This document shows positions 42,685 through 51,374 of a stretch of 64,000 bases of DNA, piece after piece. Positions within the stretch are counted from its first letter, which is position 1; every line of letters starts with the position of its first letter. The notes under the pieces were generated by a model that saw only the letters and a list, made by a program, of their open reading frames with translations, was not told the origin of the DNA and did not search any database. The translations under genes and the position numbers were made by a program. The DNA lies in contig CAVYXG010000004.1 of NCBI GenBank assembly GCA_963772375.1, positions 124,001 to 188,000 of the forward strand, given 5' to 3'. This DNA comes from DATBHM01 sp963772375 (GTDB lineage Bacteria > Actinomycetota > UBA4738 > JACQTL01).

Positions 42685-43656
42685 ATGAACCAGCTTCCAT
42701 CGGGCTTCGAGACGGCCGGCGCGGCCCGTTCCGTCGTGCGCAACGTCGAGCGCGTCATCGCGGGCAACGACGCCGCGGTCCGCGCCGCCGTGCTCTGTCT
42801 GCTGTCCGAGGGCAACCTCCTGCTGGAGGGCGTTCCCGGCGTCGGGAAGACGACGCTCGCCAAGGCCGTGGCGCGGTCGATCGGCGGGACGTTCAATCGC
42901 GTCCAGGCCACGCCCGACCTGCTGCCCTCCGACCTCACCGGCGTCTCCGTCTACCACCAGGAACGCCGGGAGTTCGAGTTCGTCCCCGGGCCGATCTTCG
43001 GCAACGTCGTGCTGGTGGACGAGATCAACCGGGCGACCCCCCGGACCCAGTCGGCCCTGCTGGAGCCCATGGAGGAACACCAGGCCACCGTCGACGGACA
43101 GGCCCGGCCGCTGCCCGATCCGTTCTTCCTCATCGCGACCGAGAACCCCGGCGAGCAGCACGGGACGTACCCCTTGCCGGAGGGCCAGCTGGACCGGTTC
43201 GCCATGGCCGTGAAGATGGACTACCCGGCGCGCGACGAGGCCGCCGACGTCGTGACCCGACAGCTGCTGCAGCACCCCATCGAGGAGCTGGAGCAGGTCA
43301 TGGAACCCGCCGACGTGGCCCGCCACCGCCTGGCCGTCCGCGCGGTGCACGTGGCGCCGGGCGTCGTCGAGTACGTGCTGCGGCTGGTCGAGGCCACGCG
43401 GGACCATCCGGACGTGGCCCTGGGGGCGTCCCCCCGGGCGGCCGTCGTGCTGACGAGGTGCGCGCAGGCCCGCGCGGCGGCGGCCGGCCGCGACCACGTC
43501 CTCCCCGACGACGTGAAGGCGCTGGCCCGGGACGCCCTCGGCCACCGGCTGGTGGTGCGTGGCGGGCGCCGGACGGGTTCCGATCCGGGCCGCCGGGTGG
43601 TCGCGGAGCTCCTCGAGCAGGTGGCCGTCCCGCTCGAGGTCGCCGGCCGGGCATAG
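42685..43656 (+). CDS. MoxR-type AAA+ ATPase
   Basis: 323 residues from ATG at 42685. Walker A is EGVPGVGKTTLA, Walker B is VVLVDEINRATPRTQSALLE, and the sensor region is ATENPGEQHGTYPLPEGQLDRF. MoxR ATPases are chaperone-like and act with DUF58 (VWA-type) partners, encoded next. First gene of a MoxR-DUF58-TgpA unit. Confidence 0.94.
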   Translation: MNQLPSGFETAGAARSVVRNVERVIAGNDAAVRAAVLCLLSEGNLLLEGVPGVGKTTLAKAVARSIGGTFNRVQATPDLLPSDLTGVSVYHQERREFEFVPGPIFGNVVLVDEINRATPRTQSALLEPMEEHQATVDGQARPLPDPFFLIATENPGEQHGTYPLPEGQLDRFAMAVKMDYPARDEAADVVTRQLLQHPIEELEQVMEPADVARHRLAVRAVHVAPGVVEYVLRLVEATRDHPDVALGASPRAAVVLTRCAQARAAAAGRDHVLPDDVKALARDALGHRLVVRGGRRTGSDPGRRVVAELLEQVAVPLEVAGRA

Positions 43657-43660
43657 GCCC

Positions 43661-44887
43661 GTGCGCCGGTACCGTCTCCGCTCCCGCGGCGTCGGGCTCG
43701 TGTTCGGCTCCGTGCTGCTGTTCCTGGTGGGAACCAACATCCAGTCGGGCTGGGTGTTCGTGCTCTCGGCGCTGCTGCTCGGCGTGACCGTTGCGGGGGC
43801 GGTGCTGCCGTTCGGCATGACCCGGGGCCTGACGGTCTCCCGGCGGGCTCCGGGCGAGACGTTCGTCGGTGACCAGGTCCGGGTCGACCTCACGGTGTCC
43901 AACCCCACCCGCAGGCCCCGGCTCTCGATCTCGATCCGTGACCCGTACGTGGCGAAGACGAACGTGTTCCTTCCATCGCTCGGCGCGGGGACGACGGTCA
44001 CCATCTCCACCCGGCGGACGGCCACGAGGCGCGGCGTCGTCGACGGCGGGCCGGTCGTCGTGTCCTCGGGCGCGCCGTTCGGCGTGGCGGAGGTCCGCCG
44101 GACGGTGGTGGCGGCCGGACGCACGGTGGTGTTCCCCCGCATCGTGCGGATCGCCGGCCTGCCCCTGCAGGGCGACCCCGCGTGGGGCGCGGACGACCAC
44201 GTTCCCAGCGGCCGGGGGCCCGGGCGGGAATTCCACGGCATCCGCGAATACCAGCTCGGCGACAGCCTTCGGCACGTCCATTGGCCCTCGACGGCCCGGC
44301 ACGCGTCGCTCGTGGTCCGAGAGTTCGAACGCGACCGCCCGGCCCGCGTGGCCGTCGTGGTCGACACGGCCGGCGACACCCCGACGGATGGCGATGCCGA
44401 GACGGCGCTCGACCGGTGCTGCTCCGTGGCCGCCTCGGCGGCGCTCGCGGCTCTCCGGCTGGGCCACGGGGTGTCGCTGGTGGCGGCCCGGGGGGCCCGG
44501 ACGGTGGTCGTCGAGGACGCCGAGCGGGACCGGGCTCTCACGATGCTGGCCGAGCTGCGCGCGCCGGGCGGCATGACCCTGTCCCGGGTCCTGATGTCGG
44601 CACCTGAGGCGCCCACGATGCTGGTCGTGTTCCCGACGTGGCGTTCGAATGCCGCCGCAGTCCTCGCTCCCGCGCTGGAACGAGGGGTGGCGGCGGGGTC
44701 GCGCGTCGTGGCGATCGCGGTCGAGGTGGCCGCGTCCCGCGCCGAGCCGGCGCTCGCCGCGCATGAGATCGACGAGCTCATGGCGGTCCTGGCGGCGGCC
44801 GGGGCCGAACCGGTCCGGATCCGGGCGGGGCGTCCGTTGGAGGCCGAGCTGTCGTCGGCGCTCGCATTCGCCGGAGCCGTCAGGTGA
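43661..44887 (+). CDS. DUF58 protein, VWA-like MoxR partner
   Basis: 408 residues from GTG at 43661, 4 bases after the moxR stop. Two N-terminal hydrophobic helices (GLVFGSVLLFLVG, VFVLSALLLGVTVAGAVLPFG), a beta-sandwich region, then the DUF58 signature FHGIREYQLGDSLRHVHWPSTARHASLVVREFE. The C-terminal half is a von Willebrand-like fold (RVAVVVDTAGDTP). Membrane protein, cytoplasmic domain expected to dock on MoxR. Confidence 0.93.
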   Translation: MRRYRLRSRGVGLVFGSVLLFLVGTNIQSGWVFVLSALLLGVTVAGAVLPFGMTRGLTVSRRAPGETFVGDQVRVDLTVSNPTRRPRLSISIRDPYVAKTNVFLPSLGAGTTVTISTRRTATRRGVVDGGPVVVSSGAPFGVAEVRRTVVAAGRTVVFPRIVRIAGLPLQGDPAWGADDHVPSGRGPGREFHGIREYQLGDSLRHVHWPSTARHASLVVREFERDRPARVAVVVDTAGDTPTDGDAETALDRCCSVAASAALAALRLGHGVSLVAARGARTVVVEDAERDRALTMLAELRAPGGMTLSRVLMSAPEAPTMLVVFPTWRSNAAAVLAPALERGVAAGSRVVAIAVEVAASRAEPALAAHEIDELMAVLAAAGAEPVRIRAGRPLEAELSSALAFAGAVR

Positions 44888-47082
44888 GCGCGGTGCGAAT
44901 CGCCGCCGGGCCGCTGGCCGACCGCCGCCGGGCGAGGCGCATGCGGATGAACCGTCCCGAGGACTCGGTCCGGCTTCGGGTGATCGTGCTCGCCGCCACG
45001 CAGGTGTCGGTGCTGGCGGTCGCGGTGGCCGGCGCGGTCGACGCCGCCACCGCGGTGTCGGCGCTGCTGCTCGTGCCGATCGGCTCGTGGTACGCCTACC
45101 GCCGCCGGTACCAGAAGAACGTCCTGCTGAAGATCCTCCTCGCGGGTGGACTGCTCGCAACCCTGGCGCAGTTCCTCGAGCACGCCCGGACGGCGACCTC
45201 GGTGGACGACGCGCGGGTCATGCTCGGATCGCTGTTCGTGTGGGTCCAGGTGCTGCACAGCTTCGACCTCCCGCGGCGCCGGGACCTCGCGTTCTCGATG
45301 GCGGCGAGCGTCGTGTTGGTCGCCGAGGCGGGATCGCTGTCGCTCGACTCCGGGTTCGGGCTCCTGCTGCTGCCGTACCTCGCACTGTGTGTCGCCTGGC
45401 TGTACCGCTCGGACCGGGCACGGGCGGAGGAGGACTCGGACTCGTACGAGATCGGCCCCGGTTCCGTCAAGCCGTCCCACACGGCACGCCGGGCCAGGGT
45501 CCGGTCGCTGGCGGGCGCGCTCAGCGCCGTCCTCCTCGCGAGCACCCTGGTGTTCATGTTCACGCCGCACGTGCCCGGCGCCCGTGTGCTGGCGCCGCCG
45601 TTCTCCGTGGTGAACCCGGTGGCGATCCCGGGGTTCTCCGGGGGCGTCTCCAACCCCGACACCGCCGGTGGTGGCGGCGGCGGTTCGGTCTCGGTGCGCG
45701 GGGTCGGGTATCCGGGGTTCGGCAACGGGATCGACCTTCGGGCGCGCGGCCACCTGTCGGACCGTCTCGTGATGCGCGTGCGCTCGCCGCAACCGGCGTT
45801 CTGGCGAGGTCAGGCCTACGACACGTTCGACGGAACCACCTGGACGGCGTCCGACCGCGCCGTCGCCGAGTTCAGCGAGGGCTTCGACCACGCGATCGAC
45901 CTCGCCCCGCAGGCGACGTCGGTCCCCACCCGAACCCTGCTGCAGACGTTCTACGTCGTCCGCGAGCAGCCGAACATCGTGTTCGCCGCGGCGAACGCGC
46001 GGCAGGTGTACTTCCCGGCGACCAAGCTGGCGGTCGACGAGTACGGCTCGATCCGGGCGCCGATCATGCTGGAGCCGCAGACGATCTACAGCGTCGTGAG
46101 CGACGTCCCGAATCCCACGACGGCCATGCTCCGCGCCGCGCGGGCGCCCCACCCGGGGCCGCTGCTGGCGCAGTACACCCAGCTGCCGGCCGACCTCCCG
46201 CCCCGCGTCGTGGCCCTGGCCCACCGCATCACCGACCCCTGGCCGGACACGTACGACAAGGTCATGGCGGTGCAGCGGTGGCTGCAGCGGAACACGCGGT
46301 ACAACCTTGACATCCCACCGGACCCGCCGGGCGTCGACGCCGTGGACGAGTTCCTGTTCGTCCGCCGCCAGGGGTTCTGCGAGCACATCGCCTCCGCCAT
46401 GGCCATCCTGCTGCGGTCGGTGGGGATCCCCGCCCGGTTCGCGGTGGGGTTCGACGTGGGGTCGCACAACCTGTTGACGGGCTACTACGACGTGCACGAG
46501 TCCGACGCCCACGCCTGGGTCGAGGTCGGCTACCCGTGGATCGGGTGGATCGAGTACGACCCGACGCACGTCGTGCCGCCGGCCACGGAGGGGTTCGGGG
46601 CGTCGTTCCTGGCCGGGGAGCTCCTGTCGAAGCTGGGTCACTTCGCGGCGTGGGTCGTGCCCGGGCCGCTCAAGACGGCGGGCGCCGCGGTCGCGCACGC
46701 CGTGGGGGTGGCGGGCCGCGCGGCCGCCCGGGCATGGCCCGCGGTGGTGCTGGTGGTGCTCGCCGCGATCGCCGCTCTGCTGTGGCGCGGTCGCCGTCGG
46801 GGCCGAGCCCGCGCTCCCACGGGCGCCGCCGCGGCCTTCGAGTCGCTGTCCCGGACGTTCGAGCGCCGTGGACATCCCCGGAAGCCCCAGCAGACGCCGA
46901 GCGAGTACCTCGAGGAGCTGGTGCGATCCGACCCGGTGGCCCGGGCCTCGCGCACCGACGTCGAGGCCGTGGTCGCCGCGTTCGAACGCGACCGCTTCGC
47001 CGCCTTGCCCCCCGACGGCGACGTGGTGGACCACGCCGTGTCGTCCGCCCGGCGGGTGGCGGCGGCGGCCGGCCGGCGCTGA
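44884..47082 (+). CDS. TgpA-like membrane transglutaminase (DUF3488 + transglutaminase core)
   Basis: 732 residues from GTG at 44884, overlapping the DUF58 stop (GTGA). About six N-terminal helices, then an extracellular domain. The catalytic Cys is in RRQGFCEHIASAMAILLRSVG, His in DAHAWVEV, and Asp in WIEYDPTH. After a last helix near 625 comes a DUF4129-like cytoplasmic tail (FESLSRTFERRGHPRKPQQTPSEYLEEL). Third member of the MoxR-DUF58-TgpA module, thought to modify or cleave envelope proteins or peptides. Confidence 0.93.
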   Translation: MSAVRIAAGPLADRRRARRMRMNRPEDSVRLRVIVLAATQVSVLAVAVAGAVDAATAVSALLLVPIGSWYAYRRRYQKNVLLKILLAGGLLATLAQFLEHARTATSVDDARVMLGSLFVWVQVLHSFDLPRRRDLAFSMAASVVLVAEAGSLSLDSGFGLLLLPYLALCVAWLYRSDRARAEEDSDSYEIGPGSVKPSHTARRARVRSLAGALSAVLLASTLVFMFTPHVPGARVLAPPFSVVNPVAIPGFSGGVSNPDTAGGGGGGSVSVRGVGYPGFGNGIDLRARGHLSDRLVMRVRSPQPAFWRGQAYDTFDGTTWTASDRAVAEFSEGFDHAIDLAPQATSVPTRTLLQTFYVVREQPNIVFAAANARQVYFPATKLAVDEYGSIRAPIMLEPQTIYSVVSDVPNPTTAMLRAARAPHPGPLLAQYTQLPADLPPRVVALAHRITDPWPDTYDKVMAVQRWLQRNTRYNLDIPPDPPGVDAVDEFLFVRRQGFCEHIASAMAILLRSVGIPARFAVGFDVGSHNLLTGYYDVHESDAHAWVEVGYPWIGWIEYDPTHVVPPATEGFGASFLAGELLSKLGHFAAWVVPGPLKTAGAAVAHAVGVAGRAAARAWPAVVLVVLAAIAALLWRGRRRGRARAPTGAAAAFESLSRTFERRGHPRKPQQTPSEYLEELVRSDPVARASRTDVEAVVAAFERDRFAALPPDGDVVDHAVSSARRVAAAAGRR

Positions 47083-47122
47083 CGGGTTCCGCGTCGGTGG
47101 GGGCCGGTATCGTCGTTCCGTC

Positions 47123-47956
47123 ATGGCTCGGCTGCGGTCCACCGATCGGGCGAAGCTCCCGGACACCGCGTTCGCGTACATCGACTCGCGCGGCAGGCGC
47201 CGGCTGCCCATCAACGACGAGTCGCACGTCCGAAACGCGCTGGCCCGGTTCGAGCGCGTGGCCTTCGAGGACGACGCCGCCCGCGAGATCGCGCGCAAGC
47301 GACTCCTGAACGCCGCCCGCCGGTACGGCATCGTCCCGGTCGGGTTCATCACCGGCCAGCTCCAGGCCGAACGAACCCGCTCGGCGCCCGCGGTCGTCGC
47401 GCTGCCGACCGGGAACGTGACCTTCCTGATGACCGACATCGAGGGCTCGACGGCGCTGCTCGGAAGGCTGGGACGCCGGTATCCGGGCCTGCTCCGCGAC
47501 GTGCGCTCGATCGTGCGTGCGGCGGTTCGATCGGCGGGCGGGCGCGAGGTCGACACACGGGCCGACGAGGTCTTCGCGGTCTTCGTCCGGCCATCGGACG
47601 CGGTGGTCGCCGCCGTCGAGCTCCAGCGAACCTTCGGCGGCCGAACCTGGCCGCTCGACGTGCAGTGCCGGGTGCGGGTGGGCATCCACGGCGGGCGCCC
47701 GACGCTCGCGGACGGCTCGTACGTCGGCATCGCGGTGAACACCGCAGCGCGTGTCTGCTCGGCCGGCCACGGCGGGCAGATCCTGGTATCTGGCCCAACC
47801 GCACGAACACTGCTCGCGGCTCTCCCGGGCGGAGTGCGCCTGACGAGCCTCGGCCATCACCGTCTCTCAGGCCTCCCTCGTTCGGTCGAGATGTTCCAGG
47901 TCCATGCGAAGGGGCTCCAAGCACGATTCCCGGCCCTCCGAACGATCGGAATCTGA
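47123..47956 (+). CDS. Class III nucleotide cyclase-domain protein with N-terminal DUF6582-like region
   Basis: 277 residues from ATG at 47123. Residues 1-75 (LPDTAFAYIDSRGRRRLPINDESHVRNALARF) resemble a small helical domain often found alone in Actinomycetota. From ~85 a cyclase domain follows: VTFLMTDIEGSTALL (first metal Asp), EVDTRADEVFAVF (second, with Ala for the usual Gly before Asp), IHGGRPTLADGSYVGIAVNTAARV with the NxxxR pair kept. Activity is plausible but the altered metal loop leaves doubt. Its sequence from YVGIAVN to the end strongly parallels the cyclase domain of the gene at 48659-51274. Confidence 0.82.
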   Translation: MARLRSTDRAKLPDTAFAYIDSRGRRRLPINDESHVRNALARFERVAFEDDAAREIARKRLLNAARRYGIVPVGFITGQLQAERTRSAPAVVALPTGNVTFLMTDIEGSTALLGRLGRRYPGLLRDVRSIVRAAVRSAGGREVDTRADEVFAVFVRPSDAVVAAVELQRTFGGRTWPLDVQCRVRVGIHGGRPTLADGSYVGIAVNTAARVCSAGHGGQILVSGPTARTLLAALPGGVRLTSLGHHRLSGLPRSVEMFQVHAKGLQARFPALRTIGI

Positions 47957-47966
47957 GGACGCGCCA

Positions 47967-47995
47967 TTGACAACATAGGTAGGAATTCCTACATT
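47967..47995 (+). promoter_or_regulatory. Promoter and palindromic operator of the toxin-antitoxin pair
   Basis: TTGACA (47967-47972), 17-base spacer, TACATT (47990-47995): the best sigma-70-type promoter in the window. A perfect 14-bp palindrome GTAGGAATTCCTAC (47979-47992) fills the spacer and overlaps the -10. Transcription should begin about 48002, the A of the antitoxin ATG. Autorepression by the AbrB-type antitoxin is the natural inference. Confidence 0.7.
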
Positions 47996-48001
47996 CAAGG
48001 T

Positions 48002-48232
48002 ATGAAGAGCGTGGTCTCCGAGAAGGGACAGGTCACCATCCCCAAGCCCCTCCGGGATCGCCTCGGGATCCGTCCCGGGCAGGTGCTCGACTTCCGGGAG
48101 GAGGGGGGACGACTCGTCGCCGCCAAGGTGAGAGGCGCCGACCCCGTCCGCGATGTGTTCGGGATCTTGGATCTCGGTCGTCCCACCGACGAGGTGATGG
48201 ACGAACTTCGCGGCCCTCCCGGGGCCATGTGA
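48002..48232 (+). CDS. AbrB/MazE-fold antitoxin (VapB-like)
   Basis: 76 residues. SEKGQVTIPKPLRDRLGIRPGQVLDFREEGGRLVAAK is a complete swapped-hairpin AbrB DNA-binding domain. The C-terminal ~30 residues (DPVRDVFGILDLGRPTDEVMDELRGP) should wrap the toxin active site. The stop overlaps the toxin GTG by two bases. No Shine-Dalgarno; probably a leaderless transcript starting at this ATG. The operator in front fits self-repression. Confidence 0.92.
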   Translation: MKSVVSEKGQVTIPKPLRDRLGIRPGQVLDFREEGGRLVAAKVRGADPVRDVFGILDLGRPTDEVMDELRGPPGAM

Positions 48233-48639
48233 TCACCGCGATCGACACGAGCGTTCTGCTCGACATCTTCGGAGCGGACCCGACGTTCGGTGCGCGGTCG
48301 ATGGCAGCCGTGCGGGAGAGCCTCGATCAGGGATCGCTGGTCGCGTGCGACATCGTTTGGGCGGAGGTGGCGGCCTCGTTCCCGGAGCCCTCGCGCGGGC
48401 GTTCTGCCATGGAGCACCTGACAGTCGGCTACAGCGCGGTCGGGATGGAGGCCGCGCTCGCCGCGAGCAGCGCCTGGCGCGTCTACCGGCGTGGTGGGGG
48501 CGCTCGGCAGCACCTCATCCGCGACTTCCTGGTGGGCTCCCACGCCCGGATGCAGGCCGACAGCCTGTTGACGCGGGACCGGGGCTTCTACCGGACCTAC
48601 TTCGACGATCTCCATATCCTGGATCCGAGCCGACACTGA
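48229..48639 (+). CDS. PIN-domain toxin (VapC-like ribonuclease)
   Basis: 136 residues from GTG at 48229 (ATGTGA overlap with the antitoxin). PIN-domain acidic residues can be placed at D6 (AIDTSVLLD), E46 (VWAEVAASF), D99 (LIRDFLVGSHA) and D117 (LTRDRGFY), so the site is complete. PIN toxins cleave tRNA or rRNA and are neutralised by the partner antitoxin. AbrB-type antitoxins with VapC toxins are a common pairing. Confidence 0.92.
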   Translation: MITAIDTSVLLDIFGADPTFGARSMAAVRESLDQGSLVACDIVWAEVAASFPEPSRGRSAMEHLTVGYSAVGMEAALAASSAWRVYRRGGGARQHLIRDFLVGSHARMQADSLLTRDRGFYRTYFDDLHILDPSRH

Positions 48640-48658
48640 CCTCTCCGCGCGCCCACGG

Positions 48659-51274
48659 CTACGCCTCGACAAGACCGCGCGCCAGCGCGACAGCTTCGTC
48701 GACCGACATCGCCTGGCCCTCCGCGGACGCAGCATCGGCGTCGGCTGACTCCAGGTGTTCGCGCGCGAGCTCGGCCGGGTCGTCCTCCAGGATGCCCGCG
48801 AACCCGCCGGGCGGTCCGCCCACCCGCGCCTTCATCGCCCTCGCCGCCCCCTCCAGCACGACCGCCTCACGGGGGCGCCCGCTCCACAGGGCCAGGAACG
48901 ACAGATCGCTGAACACGATCCCCACGCCGGTGGGGTTGTCGGCCGCCCGGAACAGGTCCATCGCCTCCAGCCCGGCCGACCACGCCTCCGGCATCCGCCC
49001 GAGGCGCCCGTTCGCGAACGACAGCCACAGCAGGTCGAACCCCATGTGCAACCGCTCCCCCAGCCGCCGCCAGATCGCGATCGAGCGTTCGAGGCTCTCG
49101 ACGACCGCCTCCCACCGCCCGGCCTGTGCGTCGCCGATCACGAGCATGGTCACGGCCTGCGCCTCCCCACGCTCGTCGCCGGCCGCCCGGTACAGGTCGA
49201 GGCACTCCTGCAGCATCCGCTGCGCCGCTTCGATGTCCTCCCCCGCCACGACGAATGACATGTTGTAGACCGCCTCCGCGATTCGCCCGGGGTCGCCGAG
49301 GGCACGTTCGATCTCGACGGCCTCGCCGTAGCGCCGGCCGGCCTCCTCGCGGTCCTGCCGCCACCACGCGATCCCGCCGGCCCCGATCAGCGCCTTCGCC
49401 CGCCCGGCCGTCGGCTCCTGCCCGGACGTCATGGCCAGCACCTCGTCGAACCATCGCTGCCCTTCCGTGAGGTGCCCGCGCTGTTGCCAGAACCGCCAGA
49501 GCGCCCCCGCGCACGCCTGCGCGGCATCGGCCCGCCCGGCGTCGATCTCCCACCGCAGCGCCGCGCGGATGTTCGCGTGCTCGGCGTCGCAGCGGTCGAG
49601 CCAGATCGTCTGGTCCTCGCCCGTGAGATGCGGTTCGGCCTCGTGCGCCAGGTCGCAGTAGTGCGCCGCGTGCCGCGCGGCCACCTCCTCGGCGTCCGGC
49701 CCCGCCTGCAGTTGCTCCTGGGCGTACTCCCGAATGGTCTCGAGCATCGAGAACCGCGAATCCGACCGCCGCACGAGCGACATCTCCACGAGCGCCGTCA
49801 GCCCGTCCAGCGCGTCCAGCCCGAACTCCTCCGGCCGGCAGACCGCCTCCGCCGACTCGAGCGCCCACCCGTCGGCGAACACCGACAGCCGCGCGAACAG
49901 CCGGCGTTCATGCTCGTTCAGCAGGTCGTGGCTCCATGCGATCGCGCCCCGCAATGTGCGCTGGCGCTCGGGCAGCGTTCGGACGCCCGTCGTCAGCAGC
50001 GACAGCCGGTTCGACAACCGCGGGAGCATCTCCTCGGGCGTGAGCACCCGCGTCCGCGTCGCGGCGAGCTCGATCGCCAGCGGCAGCCCGTCCAGTCGCG
50101 CGGTGATCTCGGCGACCGCCGCGGCGTTCGCCTCGGTGACCTCGAACCGCGGGTCGGCCTGCGCGGCCCGTTCGACGAACAGACGAACCGCGTCGAACTG
50201 GCCGAGCTCGAGCAGGTCGGGGGCGTCGGTGAGGTCGGGCGGCGCGAGCGGCGGCACCGGGTACTCCTGCTCGCCGCGGACCGACAGCACGATGCGCGAC
50301 GTGGCCAGGACGTGCAGCCGCGGCGCCTCCTCGAGCAGCCGTTCGATCACCGGTGCCGCCGAGATGACCTGTTCGAGGTTGTCGACGACCAGGAGCAGCT
50401 CGCGGTCGCGGAGGTGGTCGACGACGACGTCGAGGATCGGCCTCCCCGGGACCTCGGACACCCCGAGCACCCGCGCGATGACCGACGGCACCAGCGCCGG
50501 ATCGACCACCGACGACAGGTCCACGAAGCACGCCCCGTCCTCGAATTCGGTCAGGCAGTCGGATGCCGCCTGGAGCGCAAGCCGCGTCTTCCCCGTCCCG
50601 CCGGCGCCGGTCAGCGTCAGCATCCGCGCCCGGCCGAGCAGGGAACGCACGGCCGAGATCTCCTCGGTCCTCCCGACGAACGACGTGAGCTGCACCGGCA
50701 GGTTGTTCGGCCGGGCGTCGAGCGTCCGCGGCGGCGGAAACTCGGCATCGAGCCCATCGATCGCCAGGTCGAACAGCCGCTCGGGGCGTTCGATGTCCTT
50801 CAGGCGGTGGTCGCCGAGCGGCCGCAGCGCGACCCCGTCGGGCAACGCGTCGGCCACCGCCGACCTCGTCGCGCCCGAGACGATGACCTGCCCGCCGTGC
50901 GCGGCCGAGGAGATCCGCGCCGCCCGGTTCACGTCGATCCCGACGTAGTCGTCCCCGCCGAGCACCGCCTCCCCCGTGTGCAGCCCCATCCGAACCCGGA
51001 CCCGAACGTCGTGCGGCCACTCCCCCGTCGCGAGCGTCCGCTGCACCTCGACCGCCGCCTCGACCGCCTGCAGGGCATCCCGGAACACCACGAAGAACGA
51101 GTCCCCCGCCGTGCTGACCTCCGTCCCGCCGTGGTCGGCCACCGCGTCGCGCACCACCGATGCCTGCCGGTCGCGAAGCGAGGCGTACTCGCCGCCCAGC
51201 TCCTGGAGCAGCTTCGTCGAGCCCTCGATGTCCGTGAACAGGAACGTGACCGTGCCGGTCGGCAGCTCGCCCAT
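48659..51274 (-). CDS. Nucleotide cyclase domain fused to NB-ARC-like ATPase and TPR region
   Basis: 871 residues from ATG at 51274. Residues ~5-165 form a class III cyclase (TVTFLFTDIEGSTKLL, EVSTAGDSFFVVF, VGIDVNRAARI) with all metal and NxxxR residues. A STAND-type ATPase follows (~200-480): P-loop TGAGGTGKTRLAL, LLVVDNLEQV, LATSR, and GLPLAIELAA. The C-terminal half is a helical TPR-like array. The layout is that of a signal-sensing switch: ligand or partner binding at the repeats, ATP-driven assembly, cyclic nucleotide output. Large families of these occur in soil Actinomycetota. Ends convergently with the vapC-like gene. Confidence 0.92.
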   Translation of the reverse strand: MGELPTGTVTFLFTDIEGSTKLLQELGGEYASLRDRQASVVRDAVADHGGTEVSTAGDSFFVVFRDALQAVEAAVEVQRTLATGEWPHDVRVRVRMGLHTGEAVLGGDDYVGIDVNRAARISSAAHGGQVIVSGATRSAVADALPDGVALRPLGDHRLKDIERPERLFDLAIDGLDAEFPPPRTLDARPNNLPVQLTSFVGRTEEISAVRSLLGRARMLTLTGAGGTGKTRLALQAASDCLTEFEDGACFVDLSSVVDPALVPSVIARVLGVSEVPGRPILDVVVDHLRDRELLLVVDNLEQVISAAPVIERLLEEAPRLHVLATSRIVLSVRGEQEYPVPPLAPPDLTDAPDLLELGQFDAVRLFVERAAQADPRFEVTEANAAAVAEITARLDGLPLAIELAATRTRVLTPEEMLPRLSNRLSLLTTGVRTLPERQRTLRGAIAWSHDLLNEHERRLFARLSVFADGWALESAEAVCRPEEFGLDALDGLTALVEMSLVRRSDSRFSMLETIREYAQEQLQAGPDAEEVAARHAAHYCDLAHEAEPHLTGEDQTIWLDRCDAEHANIRAALRWEIDAGRADAAQACAGALWRFWQQRGHLTEGQRWFDEVLAMTSGQEPTAGRAKALIGAGGIAWWRQDREEAGRRYGEAVEIERALGDPGRIAEAVYNMSFVVAGEDIEAAQRMLQECLDLYRAAGDERGEAQAVTMLVIGDAQAGRWEAVVESLERSIAIWRRLGERLHMGFDLLWLSFANGRLGRMPEAWSAGLEAMDLFRAADNPTGVGIVFSDLSFLALWSGRPREAVVLEGAARAMKARVGGPPGGFAGILEDDPAELAREHLESADADAASAEGQAMSVDEAVALARGLVEA

Positions 51275-51374
51275 GTGCCTGCGGAATGTAGCGCGTGCGG
51301 CCGGCCGACCCACGACAGACCCGGTGCCCGGCCTATGCTGCGGCGACCCTGACCCCTGACCCACGGAGGCCGAC

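Noticed and set aside
41812..47742. A 1976-codon minus-strand open frame
   Set aside because: It runs antisense to HU-linked, MoxR, DUF58 and TgpA genes, all of which have clear families. Low-complexity Arg/Pro/Ser-rich translation is the usual product of antisense frames in GC-rich DNA.
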